Notes under the pieces: model-generated
Seen by the model: the letters and a program-made list of their open reading frames with translations, nothing else
Told to the model about the DNA's origin: nothing
The model's database searches: none
Position numbers and translations under genes: made by a program
In this document: piece after piece, positions 37,373 to 47,827 of the stretch
Layout of the letters: each line of letters starts with the position of its first letter
Position numbering within the stretch: the stretch's first letter is position 1
NCBI GenBank assembly: GCA_000827325.1
Contig: KN832881.1
Coordinates: 394,616 to 458,615, forward strand
Direction: 5' to 3'
From: Oidiodendron maius Zn
Taxonomy: Eukaryota > Ascomycota > Leotiomycetes > Myxotrichaceae
Length of the DNA stretch: 64,000 nucleotides

Positions 37373-39528
37373 AATAGCCGCTATGGGCCTAAATCTGCGA
37401 GACTGAAGTGCAAAGTAACGTTGCATATGTGTATGACAGCCGTCATTCATGTATTTGTGCGAATGGTATTCTGGCCATATCTTTGTACATACACTTCAAC
37501 TCTTGATTTGTAGATTTTTATAGCATTTGATATGCGTACATACTCATCTCCCGTCTCTCCCCCCCCCCCCGGGAGGCGCTTTCTATCTCTTTAGATCACC
37601 TTCCAGGATAACCCTTCCACTTCAGATGATACACGACGGACTAATTAAAGTATGCATAGCCAGAGAACATTCATTTCTAGACAAGATGATACAGCTATTA
37701 TATGACCCCTTCGGGCACTCCGTGTCTCCTGCGAATTGTATGTAGTCAGACACAACTAGTACCCCTCCATTATGCATTTGTCGACCGGACGTATAAATTT
37801 CCGTCCTGTTAGGCCTCTTACTGCTAACCCATTGATCTATCCACGGAACAAGAAGTACCATGCATAGGTTATTGAGGCAATGCAAGGTATTATTACCACG
37901 GATGTTGTCCTTTGGTGGCCCGACGTCCCGGATTAGCGGCTCCGGCGGAGGGTGTGCCAATACAACCACATTAAAATGGATTTAACATCATAACAATCTG
38001 CGTGCAAGAATAAAGATGTTCCATAAGACGGTTTTATAGGGTTCTCAAGAGTTCCCTGTGTGCTAAGGCATACAAACCATCAAAGTAAGGCTCTATGAGC
38101 AATTGATATCCGAAACATAGCCCTCGCATCTTGTCAGAAGGCAAGACTTAAATGGCATCTCATTTAGGGATAATTATACCAGTAGATATTAGATGTGCAA
38201 TTATCTAACAATTACTTGGGGTCATAAAATTGCCAATAGAAGGGAAAGGGTGTCTGCCTCGTTGGACATGCGTCAAATCTCCAGTAGGAATATAAGCTTC
38301 AAGTCAAACAGAAGTCAACAGACATCACGTGTATACTCACGTGGTTGCCTTTTTTTACTTCTTTCATCCACCTATTATTTAGACGCATATCGCAATGCAA
38401 TCGTCCCCGTCAAGGACTTCTGGATTCTGCAGCAGACACGCCAGCCAACCTCCTCACGTGCTTCCCATCACGTCACATGAATACCCACTTTGACAAGGCG
38501 TCCTTGATTGGATTTGACGCACATCGCAAGTGCAAATTCCCTGTAGAAGACTTCTGGATTCTGGCGCACCATACCATGAAGAGAGAGCTGGCCTAGCAGC
38601 GGGATTCCGGCTTCCTCACCCGCAAGCCCCCAAGAGTACCGTCTCTCCTTGACGCACATTGTAACAGCAAATCCACTGTGGAAGACGTCTGAATAATAGA
38701 GCAAAATATGCATCAAAATTGGGTCAACACATAAGAATACACGTGTTGAGATGAATCAATGTGCAGGGGCAGGAGTACCCGTCGAAGGACTCTGAGGTTT
38801 TATCTGCGATCTGCGTCAAAACATCTGAGACATGGATGGCGTTACACGTGATGAAATCTGGATTTTGGAATTTGACGTAATAGGCTGCAGACAAGAGAGC
38901 TGCTTGTGTGAAACTAGACCTATATCACATATGTTGTCGCATGCTCGCTTGCAACCCCTTAGGTTTGACGCATATCGTAATGGAACGGACGTCGCTGAGG
39001 ACTTCCAATGTGCTAGCCAGCTGATAGAGAAGAGCGATTGTATCCTACGTCGTTCTCACGGGGTTGGATGTTTGTACTTACTTACTTAACTGTTGGTATT
39101 GCTTCGTTTCCCGGAAGTCCTCGTCAGGGAAGGCTTGTTGACGATGTGAGTCAAAATTACTTCTGAGGATTGGAAAGGCAATAAGAATAAGCAAGCGAGC
39201 ACGTGATAAGGTGTGGCCCAGCTCAAGTCTAGTCGGGTTAGTGAGTGGTGCCTCACATGAGTGATAGGAAGTGCATGAGGATGCTGCAAGACTGATTAAT
39301 TTGATTAGAATTATGGGAGAGAGGGGCAAATGTTAGACATGCTTGCAGCATATAACTCTATGGTATTCATGTCATTCATAGGTAGTTACGTATAAACATC
39401 TCCATCAGGTCTATGTCTGGTAGCCACTCCCCTTTTCACCTATCCATTTCGGATATCCAAGGCCTTGAAGTCACTTTCTACTTGCCAAACTCATCCTCCT
39501 CTCAAAGCTCTAACCTAAACACACATTC
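37373..39528. other. Gene-free 2.1 kb between CDH and the PX protein gene
   Basis: No gene with family features. It contains a 12-C homopolymer (37559-37570), a degenerate repeat array (38378-39156) and six CACGTG hexamers (38326-39205). Short open frames here exist because of the repeats. Confidence 0.6.
38378..39156. repeat. Degenerate dispersed repeat array (about six copies)
   Basis: A unit of roughly TTTGACGCAYATCG, 20-25 variable bases, then GAGGACTTCTGG recurs at 38378-38430, 38512-38572, 38648-38692, 38963-39010 and, inverted, 39112-39156. A weaker, partly rearranged copy is at 38780-38820. Spacing is about 130-170 bp. The copies diverge too much for a recent expansion. I recognise no known element. 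Confidence 0.65.
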
Positions 39529-42500
39529 TCACTCGGCCAGGACCATCCTCAGCATGCTCAAAAAGCTCTCTCTCAGTTTTGTCACTTCTTCCACTACAGG
39601 CTTCGTAGGCTCTCCCGCAGTCCGGCGCAGCCGATCCTGCTTCTTAGCTCTTCTCTTCCTCTCCGCCTGAATCGGATCAAGCTCATCATCAATTTCATTC
39701 TCATCCTCATCACTGCTTTGTTCCTCATAATTCACGTCCTCTAGATCCATTTGGTCTAGTCCGAAGTCTGTGCTCTTCAAGAAACCACCTGCCCCTGAGT
39801 CTGTGGTTGCAGCGCTACCACCCTCTGCTGCCATCTTTTGCCGTGTCTTCGTCTGATGCCATTTCTTGCGGGCTTCTTGCCATGAAACCAGTGAGTCAAC
39901 TTCAGAAATAGCTGTCGCTTTGTCTAACTGTCCGACAGATACCGCACCTGCGACTAGGGCGTTGATATCCAGCTTGCCGCCTTTCGGTCCTTGGCGTAGG
40001 AAATCAAGTATTCCTTCTATCCAGCCCATGAGTTGCGTGAATAGGCCATTGTCATGCGTGTGGACTTCATGTACAAACTTGTAGAAATTGTGCTCGTGTC
40101 GCTGGCACAAGTCTATGAATGCTTGTACAGTTTGATTAGGGTCTGCCGAGATATCTTGTTCCCGGCATCTATCAACAACCTATAGATGCACGTTAGTTGG
40201 GGAATCGATGAGACTAAAGCGAATAAATACCTGTATCATGTCATCGACAAAGACAGCAAAGTCTGTGACGCTGCTATAGACGTTTGCGGACTTGTATACG
40301 CGAACGAGCGGCTCGTAGAAGATTGTGAACAGATCCCTCAGCAGCTGCAGAGTTACTGGCTCTTCAATCATGCTAAGCATCATAGCCTTGTCCCTCTGTC
40401 GGGTGTATAATTTCAAGAGCTGCTTCATGTATGAGAATAACAACGCGCCTTGCCTCATCTCCTCATCTACATTATCAACAGCATTATTCCACGCGACATA
40501 AGCATTAAAGATCTTCCCAATTTGCTCTGAGTTCAGCTGCGGATAGATGAGTTCAGTGCGAAGAATTACGACGATTAAATCCATCTCATCAGTCTTCGAT
40601 TCGGTCCTAATTTCGTTCTTGAGACCCTCTGGAGCGTCACAGAATGCTTTCAACTTTTGGCAAAAGACTGGATCTCCAATCTTGGTTACCAGAGCATCTA
40701 TGGACTTTTGAAAAGTCCTGATGCCATCGTTTAATGTAAGCGAAAAAATCCGCTGCATGAGTGATCTGGTGCCAAATGGTTGAGCCAGGAATATGTCCAA
40801 AACACTAGACATAACCGCGGCAGGATTAGCAACCCGGATAACATTCTTGATGATCGTGTACGGAATCATGGAATGTATCTTCTTTGCCTGTGCAAAAAGT
40901 TCTGGAGAATTGTCTTCCGCCAGGAAGAGATGGTAGATGGTGGCAGCAACTTCTATACGCAACCACTCAGCAAATTTCTGATACTGTACGCTGAGATCCT
41001 GGATCGTTTGCTTGTCTTTGATTTCCTGGAAAAGCTTCGTGAGGCCGTTACTTTCAACAATGTCCCGTCGGAACCTGAAGATGATCAGCAGTAGTGCATA
41101 GTGGACGGAAGACATGAACTAACTCTTCCATATAGATATCCAGCTCCGCGGCGCGCTTCCGAGCAATTTCGTAGAACTGCTTTTGCTCTTCAACCCTCTT
41201 CTCATCCATAGCCTTTCGACGAGATATATCTATCACATCTTCATCGCTGGGGGTGATTGGCTGGAAGGTTAAGAACTCTTGGATTGCTTTTGTTTCAGCA
41301 ATCTGAGGATTGCTGAGAAGACTGCGTAAGAAAGCTCTTAACGATATTCGTTGGTTTTCACGCCACAAAGTAATAGACTAATGCACGTGTTAGCTGTGTT
41401 CACCTGCTCCAAAGAATACAACGAGCACGAACCTCCACCTCCAGCTTTGGGGTGCTGGCGCCACGCGATCGCAGGGCATCCATGGAAGATCTGGGAGAAG
41501 GTGCTCCCATCGAAGTTCCAGAAGCAGATCTGCGATGGTCTTTGCCAAATTAGTAAAGGGACAAGTGTCAAAAAGGTCGCCTTCTCACCTTGAACAGTCA
41601 AGTTCTTCAGAGACGGTTCAACGCCCAAGGCACCCATTGTAGAGACAGAGGATAGGGAGGAGGCATCGTCGTCACTCCCAATAACCCCGCTCATCAGGTT
41701 TGAGGCTACAGAGCTTTGCTTGTTCTTCCTGGGCATCGGTGGGAGCACTTTTCCTGGCAGCTCCATCCGGAGTTTCTTGTGAAGTCTATTGAAATCTCCA
41801 TAGCGTCTTCCAATAAAGAAAGCCATCTCCCCCTTTCTCTTGACTCGCAGAATGAACTCCTAATCTAGTTATTAGCACCTGCCGAACGTTTAGAAGCCAA
41901 TGAGGACTAACAGCATGCTTGTGGTATCTGATATTTCTCTTCACCAAAGTAGTCCTAACACCAGCCACGTTGACATCCCATCCATTCACGTAGTGCCCCT
42001 CCGGCAACGTAGCCAAAACCCCATGGTCAATTGCACCAGCATCTACGACTTCCAGTTCCGAAAACCGTATACGTTCTTCATACCCGGAAGCTGTGGGAAT
42101 CCCAGACACCATCATTAGCTCCATCAATTTCTGGCACTTTATAGATAACTTCTTTCGTTTCGTCTCTTCAAGTCGGTCTTCGGAAGATGAGATATGTTTA
42201 TTGGCAAAAGACTCCAAGAACTAAAATCAATACTATCAGTATAGGATGCTTTTACCACGGACGAGCCGGATTCATACCACTTGCAGTTTATCTTGCCAAA
42301 ACTCCTTCTCCTTTGCCTTATCCAAGAATGGGAACTCGCGCACATGGTGTACAAAGATATATCGCAGAATGGGTAGGTCGGATTCAAGAGGAGAAATTTC
42401 GCCGAACTCGGATTTGAAGGGCGCACCGAATCTTCGCAGCGCAGTGGGGGAGTTGAGTTCTGTTATTTCAAACTTGACCTGCTGAGATAGAAGCTCGCGC

Positions 42501-42663
42501 TTAAGGTCTGGATTACGTCAGTCAGTGCTGGGTCTTAAGCCAGATCGTGTAGGAACATACAGTGCTCTTGCTTCCCCGTGAGGATTTCTCCGTTGTCTGC
42601 GTGAACTGGTTTGGAGGGTATGGCAGAACCGTTTGGTAGTACGGCGGAGCCATTTGGTGCCAT
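39529..42663 (-). CDS. PX domain protein with PXB/DUF3818-type helical region (922 aa)
   Basis: Phosphoinositide-binding peripheral membrane protein, related to a fungal PX family that includes yeast Lec1/Ypr097w (recall). Exons: 42663-42561, 42507-42278, 42220-41912, 41859-41589, 41539-41433, 41377-41124, 41074-40231, 40179-39529. The N-terminal 180 residues are helical (FAPFKSEFGE-type PXB region, FVHHVREFPFL). The PX core runs from VAGVRTTLVKRNIRYHKHAEF through FFIGRRYGDFNRLHKKL and LPPMPRKNK, then is interrupted by a Ser-rich loop (about 255-340) before WRENQRISLRAFLRSLL. The long helical C-terminal region ends in an acidic then basic tail (NEIDDELDPIQAERKRRAKK). The intron 5 donor (41432, GTTCGT) is the least certain junction; GAG/GTGGAG six bases earlier also keeps frame. 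Confidence 0.88.
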
Positions 42664-43485
42664 GGCTGCTAGGAGCCCTGCGTAGAAGCCTCGCGCTGAT
42701 AAGAATACGTCGTGGAACTTCGAGATGGCACTTCTAGACGTGAGGGCCAGAGATGGAATTTCCGGCGAGCGTCAAGCCCAATCCACCGCCAATTCTGGAT
42801 ACTGTGGGATATGGGAGACGAAGCTGCAGGGCCGGTTAGCGGGGTATTTGTGCGCAGTAAGACATTGCTCACAAGCTTGACCATGGGAGCCCCGAGTTAA
42901 GATAAAAGATGGAAGGGGGTTCCTGCAAGAGGGTAGGGAACAGAGGATTCGAGGTATATATACGGAAGGAAGAGATGTGGTGAGAAGTAGCACCGGCGCA
43001 TAATACTATGCGCTGCAGGCTGATCACATCAAAAGACAGTGCCAGGGGGACGGTAGGTAGTTGGCTGAATTGGGAATTCGCCTCGTTACGTACTATAGTG
43101 TGTCGGCACATGAAGCGGCCGCTTGCAGGCTGACGTCGGTGGAGCTCCAGTTGATCAAGTCGACACGCCACGCTTCAAATCGAGGATGTGTCCAGGGAAT
43201 TCGGCCACAGAAATTCTTGATCTTGTTTATCTCGATGGCTAGATTTGTATCTTCCACGAGCAATGAAAACTTCTATCCAGATTCCTCAACAGAAACTGAA
43301 TTTAAGCATGTAGGAAAATTTATTGCATTGCGGTACAGTGATACTGCCAAGACCCTCAGGCTGTGCAATATACGCGTATATAGATTCACATATGTACACC
43401 ATGCTCGGTGCCTAAGAGTGGGTGTTCATGACACTCTCGCCAGCCCGTCCGAAAATTTTAAAGGAATAATTCGCGTTCTGGTATC
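42664..43485. other. Intergenic, no gene seen
   Basis: 822 bp: promoter of the PX gene and 3' flank of the next leftward gene. Short frames show no conservation signals. Confidence 0.5.
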
Positions 43486-44665
43486 TCATAACTCATCAAA
43501 AAGCCTCAGCCTTGGGTCCTCGTCCATATCCTCATCAGACCTGGGGCAGTTGCTCATATTTCTCAACGCATCCTTCGCATTCCTTTTCAGGCTCCAGGTC
43601 TCATTGTGTATCTTGTCCAGTTCCGGCACAGATCTCACAACTTCAGAAATATTCAGCTCTGACAGGATATCCAAACCCGATGTCCTCGCTGGTGTATAGT
43701 GAAAGACCGAGAGGACCACCATGATCCCCGCTGTGAGAGACATTAAGATCCACAGCACTCTTAATCTCTTCCTTGTTCGATCCTGCCACTCGCCTTCAGC
43801 CTTTTCCCATCCCTCGACACGATCCCGCACCACATCAACCCTCGCTCCTAATACCTTTACCTTCTCCTTTCCGTCCTTTACCCGGCCAGCCAATTCTTCA
43901 ATATGCCTTTTTTGAGTCTCAAAGTTGCGGAATCCATCTAGCGACGCGCCAACCTCCATCGCTACTTTGCCAGCGTCTGTTTCAAAGTCTTCATTAAGCT
44001 GTCGAGTCATCTTTGCCAGCTCCTTTAGGCTTGTGACTGTATTCTGGAGCACGCCCAGCTTCTCTAGCACTGAGTAATACGTATTGTCCAGCCTCCGTAT
44101 TGTATGGTTCGAGAGCGTGTTAAGATTTCCCAATTCATGTCGTAGCTCCCTAATTCGAATAAACCGGTCAGCTATAGGTATCATGTATGCCAATAGCGTG
44201 GTCGCAGCAGTTAGAAAACGGGGTAACGAACTCGGCTCTCAGAACACCTTTTTCTTTCTCCTCAATCAACTCCGCCTCTTTGGAACCCTTGGCTTCTGCT
44301 CTCCAGCTCGGGATCGTACCATCTTGCTCGGCATTTGAGCCGAGCAAACTCGTTCGGCGACTAGCATTTTGGCTGTGCGCAGGCGTTGGGTTTTCGCTTC
44401 TTGATGTCCCCGTTTCTACAGTTATGAGAGACTGCGTAGGCTGCAGATTAAAGCTGGGTATCTGCATCAGTTTGTCATCTTTCTCCTTGTCCTTGTCTCT
44501 GTCTTTGCCCTTGTCTTTCGATTTACGTCTGTCATGGTGGCGGTGCACATGTGACCGATGATGTTTAGCGAAAGAGCCGTGCTCTGTTATGGAGTGTGTC
44601 CTTGCACGTCTGGGTGGAGGGGAGGCAGTAGGTGGAAGGGGCACGTCTGGGAGATGTGATGACAT
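43486..44665 (-). CDS. Coiled-coil protein with one C-terminal transmembrane helix (367 aa)
   Basis: Function not recognised. Exon 1 is 44665-44248, exon 2 is 44171-43486, with a 76-nt intron (GTGTTC...CTAAC...TATAG). The N-terminus is Pro/Ser/His-rich with a Lys/Asp repeat tract (SKDKGKDRDKDKEKDDK). The centre is a long charged coil (RIRELRHELGNLNTLSNHTIRRL and on to RVKDGKEKVKVLGARVDVV), followed by a hydrophobic segment VLWILMSLTAGIMVVLSVF and an acidic tail. The layout (cytosolic coil, near-terminal anchor) resembles fungal tethering or SNARE-associated proteins, but I do not assign one. The frame upstream opens at TTG 44743; the first ATG is 44665. Confidence 0.75.
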
Positions 44666-45166
44666 TGCTTGCTGCGTTGCAGGAGGAGTGGAAGCCTGTT
44701 TTACAGATGTAGATTGGTAGAAGAAGCTTGTACGGTGAGCCAAAAGTCACGAGGTGCAATTATCACATGGGTCGCCAAAAAAAGTTCAAGAAAGAATTGG
44801 AACATATTTCGAAGTCCATGGTGGCCTGGAGCTTTTGGAATTATATTCAGGCTAGCGTGTATTTCCATAACTAACTATACATGCTATATTTATCTCGTTT
44901 GCTCTCGGCTATATCGATTACGGCTTGCCAGCTCATATCAGAACTGTAGAATATTTAGACTTTTCAACGCGTACCAGTCCAGTCTCATTATCATTTCTGG
45001 CCAAGTAGAGGCTACAGTACCCGGGTAGTCATGTACGTGATCATTGTTTAATTATCCCAAGGTCTAGTGTGCAGGCGGTTTCTGCCATATACATTCCTTC
45101 CAGACGCCATCCTTAACGCCGCAGTTGCAATCGCCTGCCCTTTCTACATATTCTCAGAAACGCCTT
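44666..45166. other. Intergenic, no gene seen
   Basis: 501 bp between two leftward genes. No notable structure. Confidence 0.5.
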
Positions 45167-45651
45167 TCACGACTTCAGCATCTTGTTCCTCTTCTCTTTT
45201 CGTTTCAATCTCTCTACTCGCTTCTTATGCATAGTCTCCGCCATCTTCTCGTATCTTATTCTCTCTTCCTTCGCCGCCCTCTTGTCTTTAATGGCACTTA
45301 TCCTCTTCTATACAACAGTCAGTCCCACTCTATCTTCCTTAAACGAATAGAAGTAAAGGCACAGCTCCTAAATTGAGGGGATTCTGACCTGTCTCTCGGC
45401 CTCTTTCTCATCCTTCATCATCTTCTCTGTAGCCTTCACCGCCGACATAGCCTTTTCTCTTTTTACGCGCGTTGCATAGGAGGAATTTCCTGCTTTAGGC
45501 CGAAAGGCGCTTTTTGGTGCGTGCCATTGCTTTCCTGTTTCATGTTAGCATGCATTGCGAAGAAAGAAGGGTAGGTCTCGCAACACGTACCATTTTTTCG
45601 CATTCCTAGCGACTTGGCATCTGGAACGTGCGCCGCGGTCGTTGTCGGCAT
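45167..45651 (-). CDS. CGR1: rRNA-processing protein Cgr1 (115 aa)
   Basis: Small nucleolar protein needed for 60S pre-rRNA processing. Exons: 45651-45591, 45534-45389, 45307-45167, with introns of 56 and 81 nt. It reads [20 protein letters not shown] at the N-terminus, the family signature, then an almost entirely Lys/Glu/Arg helix ([28 protein letters not shown]) and the conserved basic end [17 protein letters not shown]. Length is typical (about 115). Because it is short, split and low-complexity, ORF calling misses it. Confidence 0.93.
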
Positions 45652-46025
45652 TTCGAAGATCTGATATATCTTCTCCCACGATGACTATGTCAATTGTAGA
45701 ATGTGTCTTGCAGGATATTCAGGCGATCGTGGGGTGTGTAGGCCCGATATGTTCTGCTTATCGATGGCAGAAAAGTTTCGGCTCGATAAGGTATTTATCC
45801 AGCTCGGGAATTTGTTTATCCGCGTTAGCACCAAGACCATGGAATCGACCAGTTCAAGAAGACATTCAAGATTGATTCCTTTTTTAAATTGCATTCCCGA
45901 ATTATTGGAACAAATAAGTTGGTCAATCTGTTAACTACATGCCAAATTTAACCTTACATTTCAGCCAAAATAAAAGTAAACAGCCACCTAATTCGGCTCA
46001 ACCTTCTCGGTTACAGACACTGGAC
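45652..46025. other. Intergenic, no gene seen
   Basis: 374 bp between TspO 3' end and CGR1 5' end. No coding signal. Confidence 0.5.
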
Positions 46026-46809
46026 TTACTCCTCGTCAACAAATTTCGTCTCCTCCAACTTGCTGCTAGGAGGGTGGTCAATCTCCTTTCCCTTTGTATC
46101 CCAGTCATTCAGATATCCTACACCCGCACTCAAGTAAGTGGCAAATCCCAACCATCCAAGATACGGGGCCAAAGCCCAACCGGCAATAGGGTCAACTTTG
46201 CCCCAAAGATAAGTCAGGTAGCCTGTGACACCTGTCAAGGCGACAATGTCGATGGTCGCTTCGACAGGTCTCTTTGCGACAAAAAATAATGGCATCCACA
46301 ATAGGTTCAGCCTTCGAGGTATCGCGTTAGTACTTTTCGAGCCAGTTGGGAGTTGAATTCATATTAGATGATTCGCTCTGAACTTTCCATGCACAGTTCC
46401 TAGTCAATATTCACTTACCCGAGTTGGATGGTGTACAAAGTAGCGCCATGTTTGGTCCACAGATGTTTCTCGGTCGAGGCCAGCGGACTCATGCCAGTGG
46501 AGTAGGCACGATAAGCAGAATAGCCCATCAAGCCATATAAAACGGTCCAAGTAGGCCCAAAGACTTGAGGTGGAGGCCGGTATGGAGGCTGCTTGAGTGC
46601 CATGTACGTCTTTTGTGATTGTGTAGCTGTCAAGATGGTAGTTTGGTGGAGCAAAGAAGTCAAAGAGGAAAGGACTGCTAGTAGCTATCATACTTACGAC
46701 GGACGCTGAAGCCAACTGCTGTTCCTAAGCCAATTGGCAGCAGGATAGATGCAGCAGGATTGGCAAATACTGCCGCAGGCAGTGTCAGGGAGGGTATAAA
46801 AGTCGTCAT
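46026..46809 (-). CDS. TspO/MBR family membrane protein (201 aa)
   Basis: Five-helix membrane protein of the tryptophan-rich sensory / peripheral benzodiazepine receptor family, which binds porphyrins and sterols. Exons: 46809-46698, 46626-46419, 46311-46026; introns of 71 and 107 nt. The hallmark PPYRPPPQVFGPTWTVLYGLMGY is present as the loop-1/helix-2 motif, and LNLLWMPLFF opens helix 3. Helices 4 and 5 follow (VALTGVTGYLTYLW, LAPYLGWLGFATYLSAGVGYLN); the last matches the family WxxFAxxLN pattern. The tail is polar and acidic. The second intron is phase 2; other acceptors give an immediate stop. Confidence 0.92.
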
Positions 46810-47827
46810 GGGTGCAACTTGATTAATTTGTTCAGTTCGACCACAGTTGAATGTCAAGAAGGTTAAGGTAGAAGTAAAAGAAGGGATGTTTCAGGGCATG
46901 TAAGTTGAGTTGACATTGAAGAGTACTGATGACGTCGTTCCAGATCAAGGCACCCCCGCAAATCCACACCATCTTCTTAACAAATTAGGAAGAACATTTT
47001 CTTGCTTATGGTTTATTGACAAACCCGCCATACATTCATTGAGCAGTACCATGTGCTATTTAACCAGAAAAGAGCTGGGGCGTCTACATGTATGTGAGTA
47101 TATGGAATGGCTCGACAAGTTACCTTCACCAAACAAGTTCAGGTCACCTGACCCAGGCTAAGGTTAAGCATCACGAGACACGGATCAATCTCGTCCGGTG
47201 GTCGTACTGTAATTAATTAGTAATTAACAGCCAATCAAACCGCAGACTTCTCCGCTCCGACGAGGCTTGTCGCATATCTCGTCCAACCTCCCTGAATGCT
47301 TGTTTGATATAGTCCTGCTGCTGCAAAGGCATTGCATGCCCTTCAACAACTCATCCTCTTCATACACGATCTTGTTCGTCAACTCCTTCCTACCTTTTAC
47401 CCATTCTTTCAAGCATATCCCTCTATCGCTTCTTCTTCTGCACCCCATCTATATCTCTTTGAAAGCTACACAAAGTTGTTCGTTATCCATTGATAGACGC
47501 CCACTCCTCTTTCTACCTGACTCACTTTTCTTGCTATCTTTATATACTACCCTCACTCTCCCCCATCATCTTGACCCAAACTCGCGCTCAATCGTACAAA
47601 CTTATTTTGAATATACCTCTGACGGCAATCATGTCATCGAACAGTCCTTCCTCCTGGTCTAGCCACCCGATAATCAGCGGCCGACAGTTCACAATCGAGA
47701 TCAGCAAACGCTGCCCTTCGACCATCATCCTACAAGTCCTTCACACCCCCCTTATACCCTGATTTACGACTTATACAGCTTTAGCTACCGCCGGTGCAGC
47801 TTTGGTTCATCCCAAAGCTCCAACACA
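46810..47827. other. Divergent intergenic region with pyrimidine-rich leader
   Basis: 1.02 kb between the TspO and Ars2 genes. 47280-47600 is strongly C/T-rich on the + strand, as in fungal 5' leaders. A short frame from 47631 (ATG) is probably an upstream ORF or noise. Confidence 0.5.

Noticed and set aside
37559-37570. Run of 12 cytosines
   Set aside because: Simple homopolymer outside genes; may be a sequencing artefact and carries no clear meaning.
44168-44260. Apparent frameshift at a T4 run between the two halves of the coiled-coil membrane protein
   Set aside because: A 76-nt intron (44172-44247) with branch CTAAC and acceptor TATAG restores the frame without any indel.
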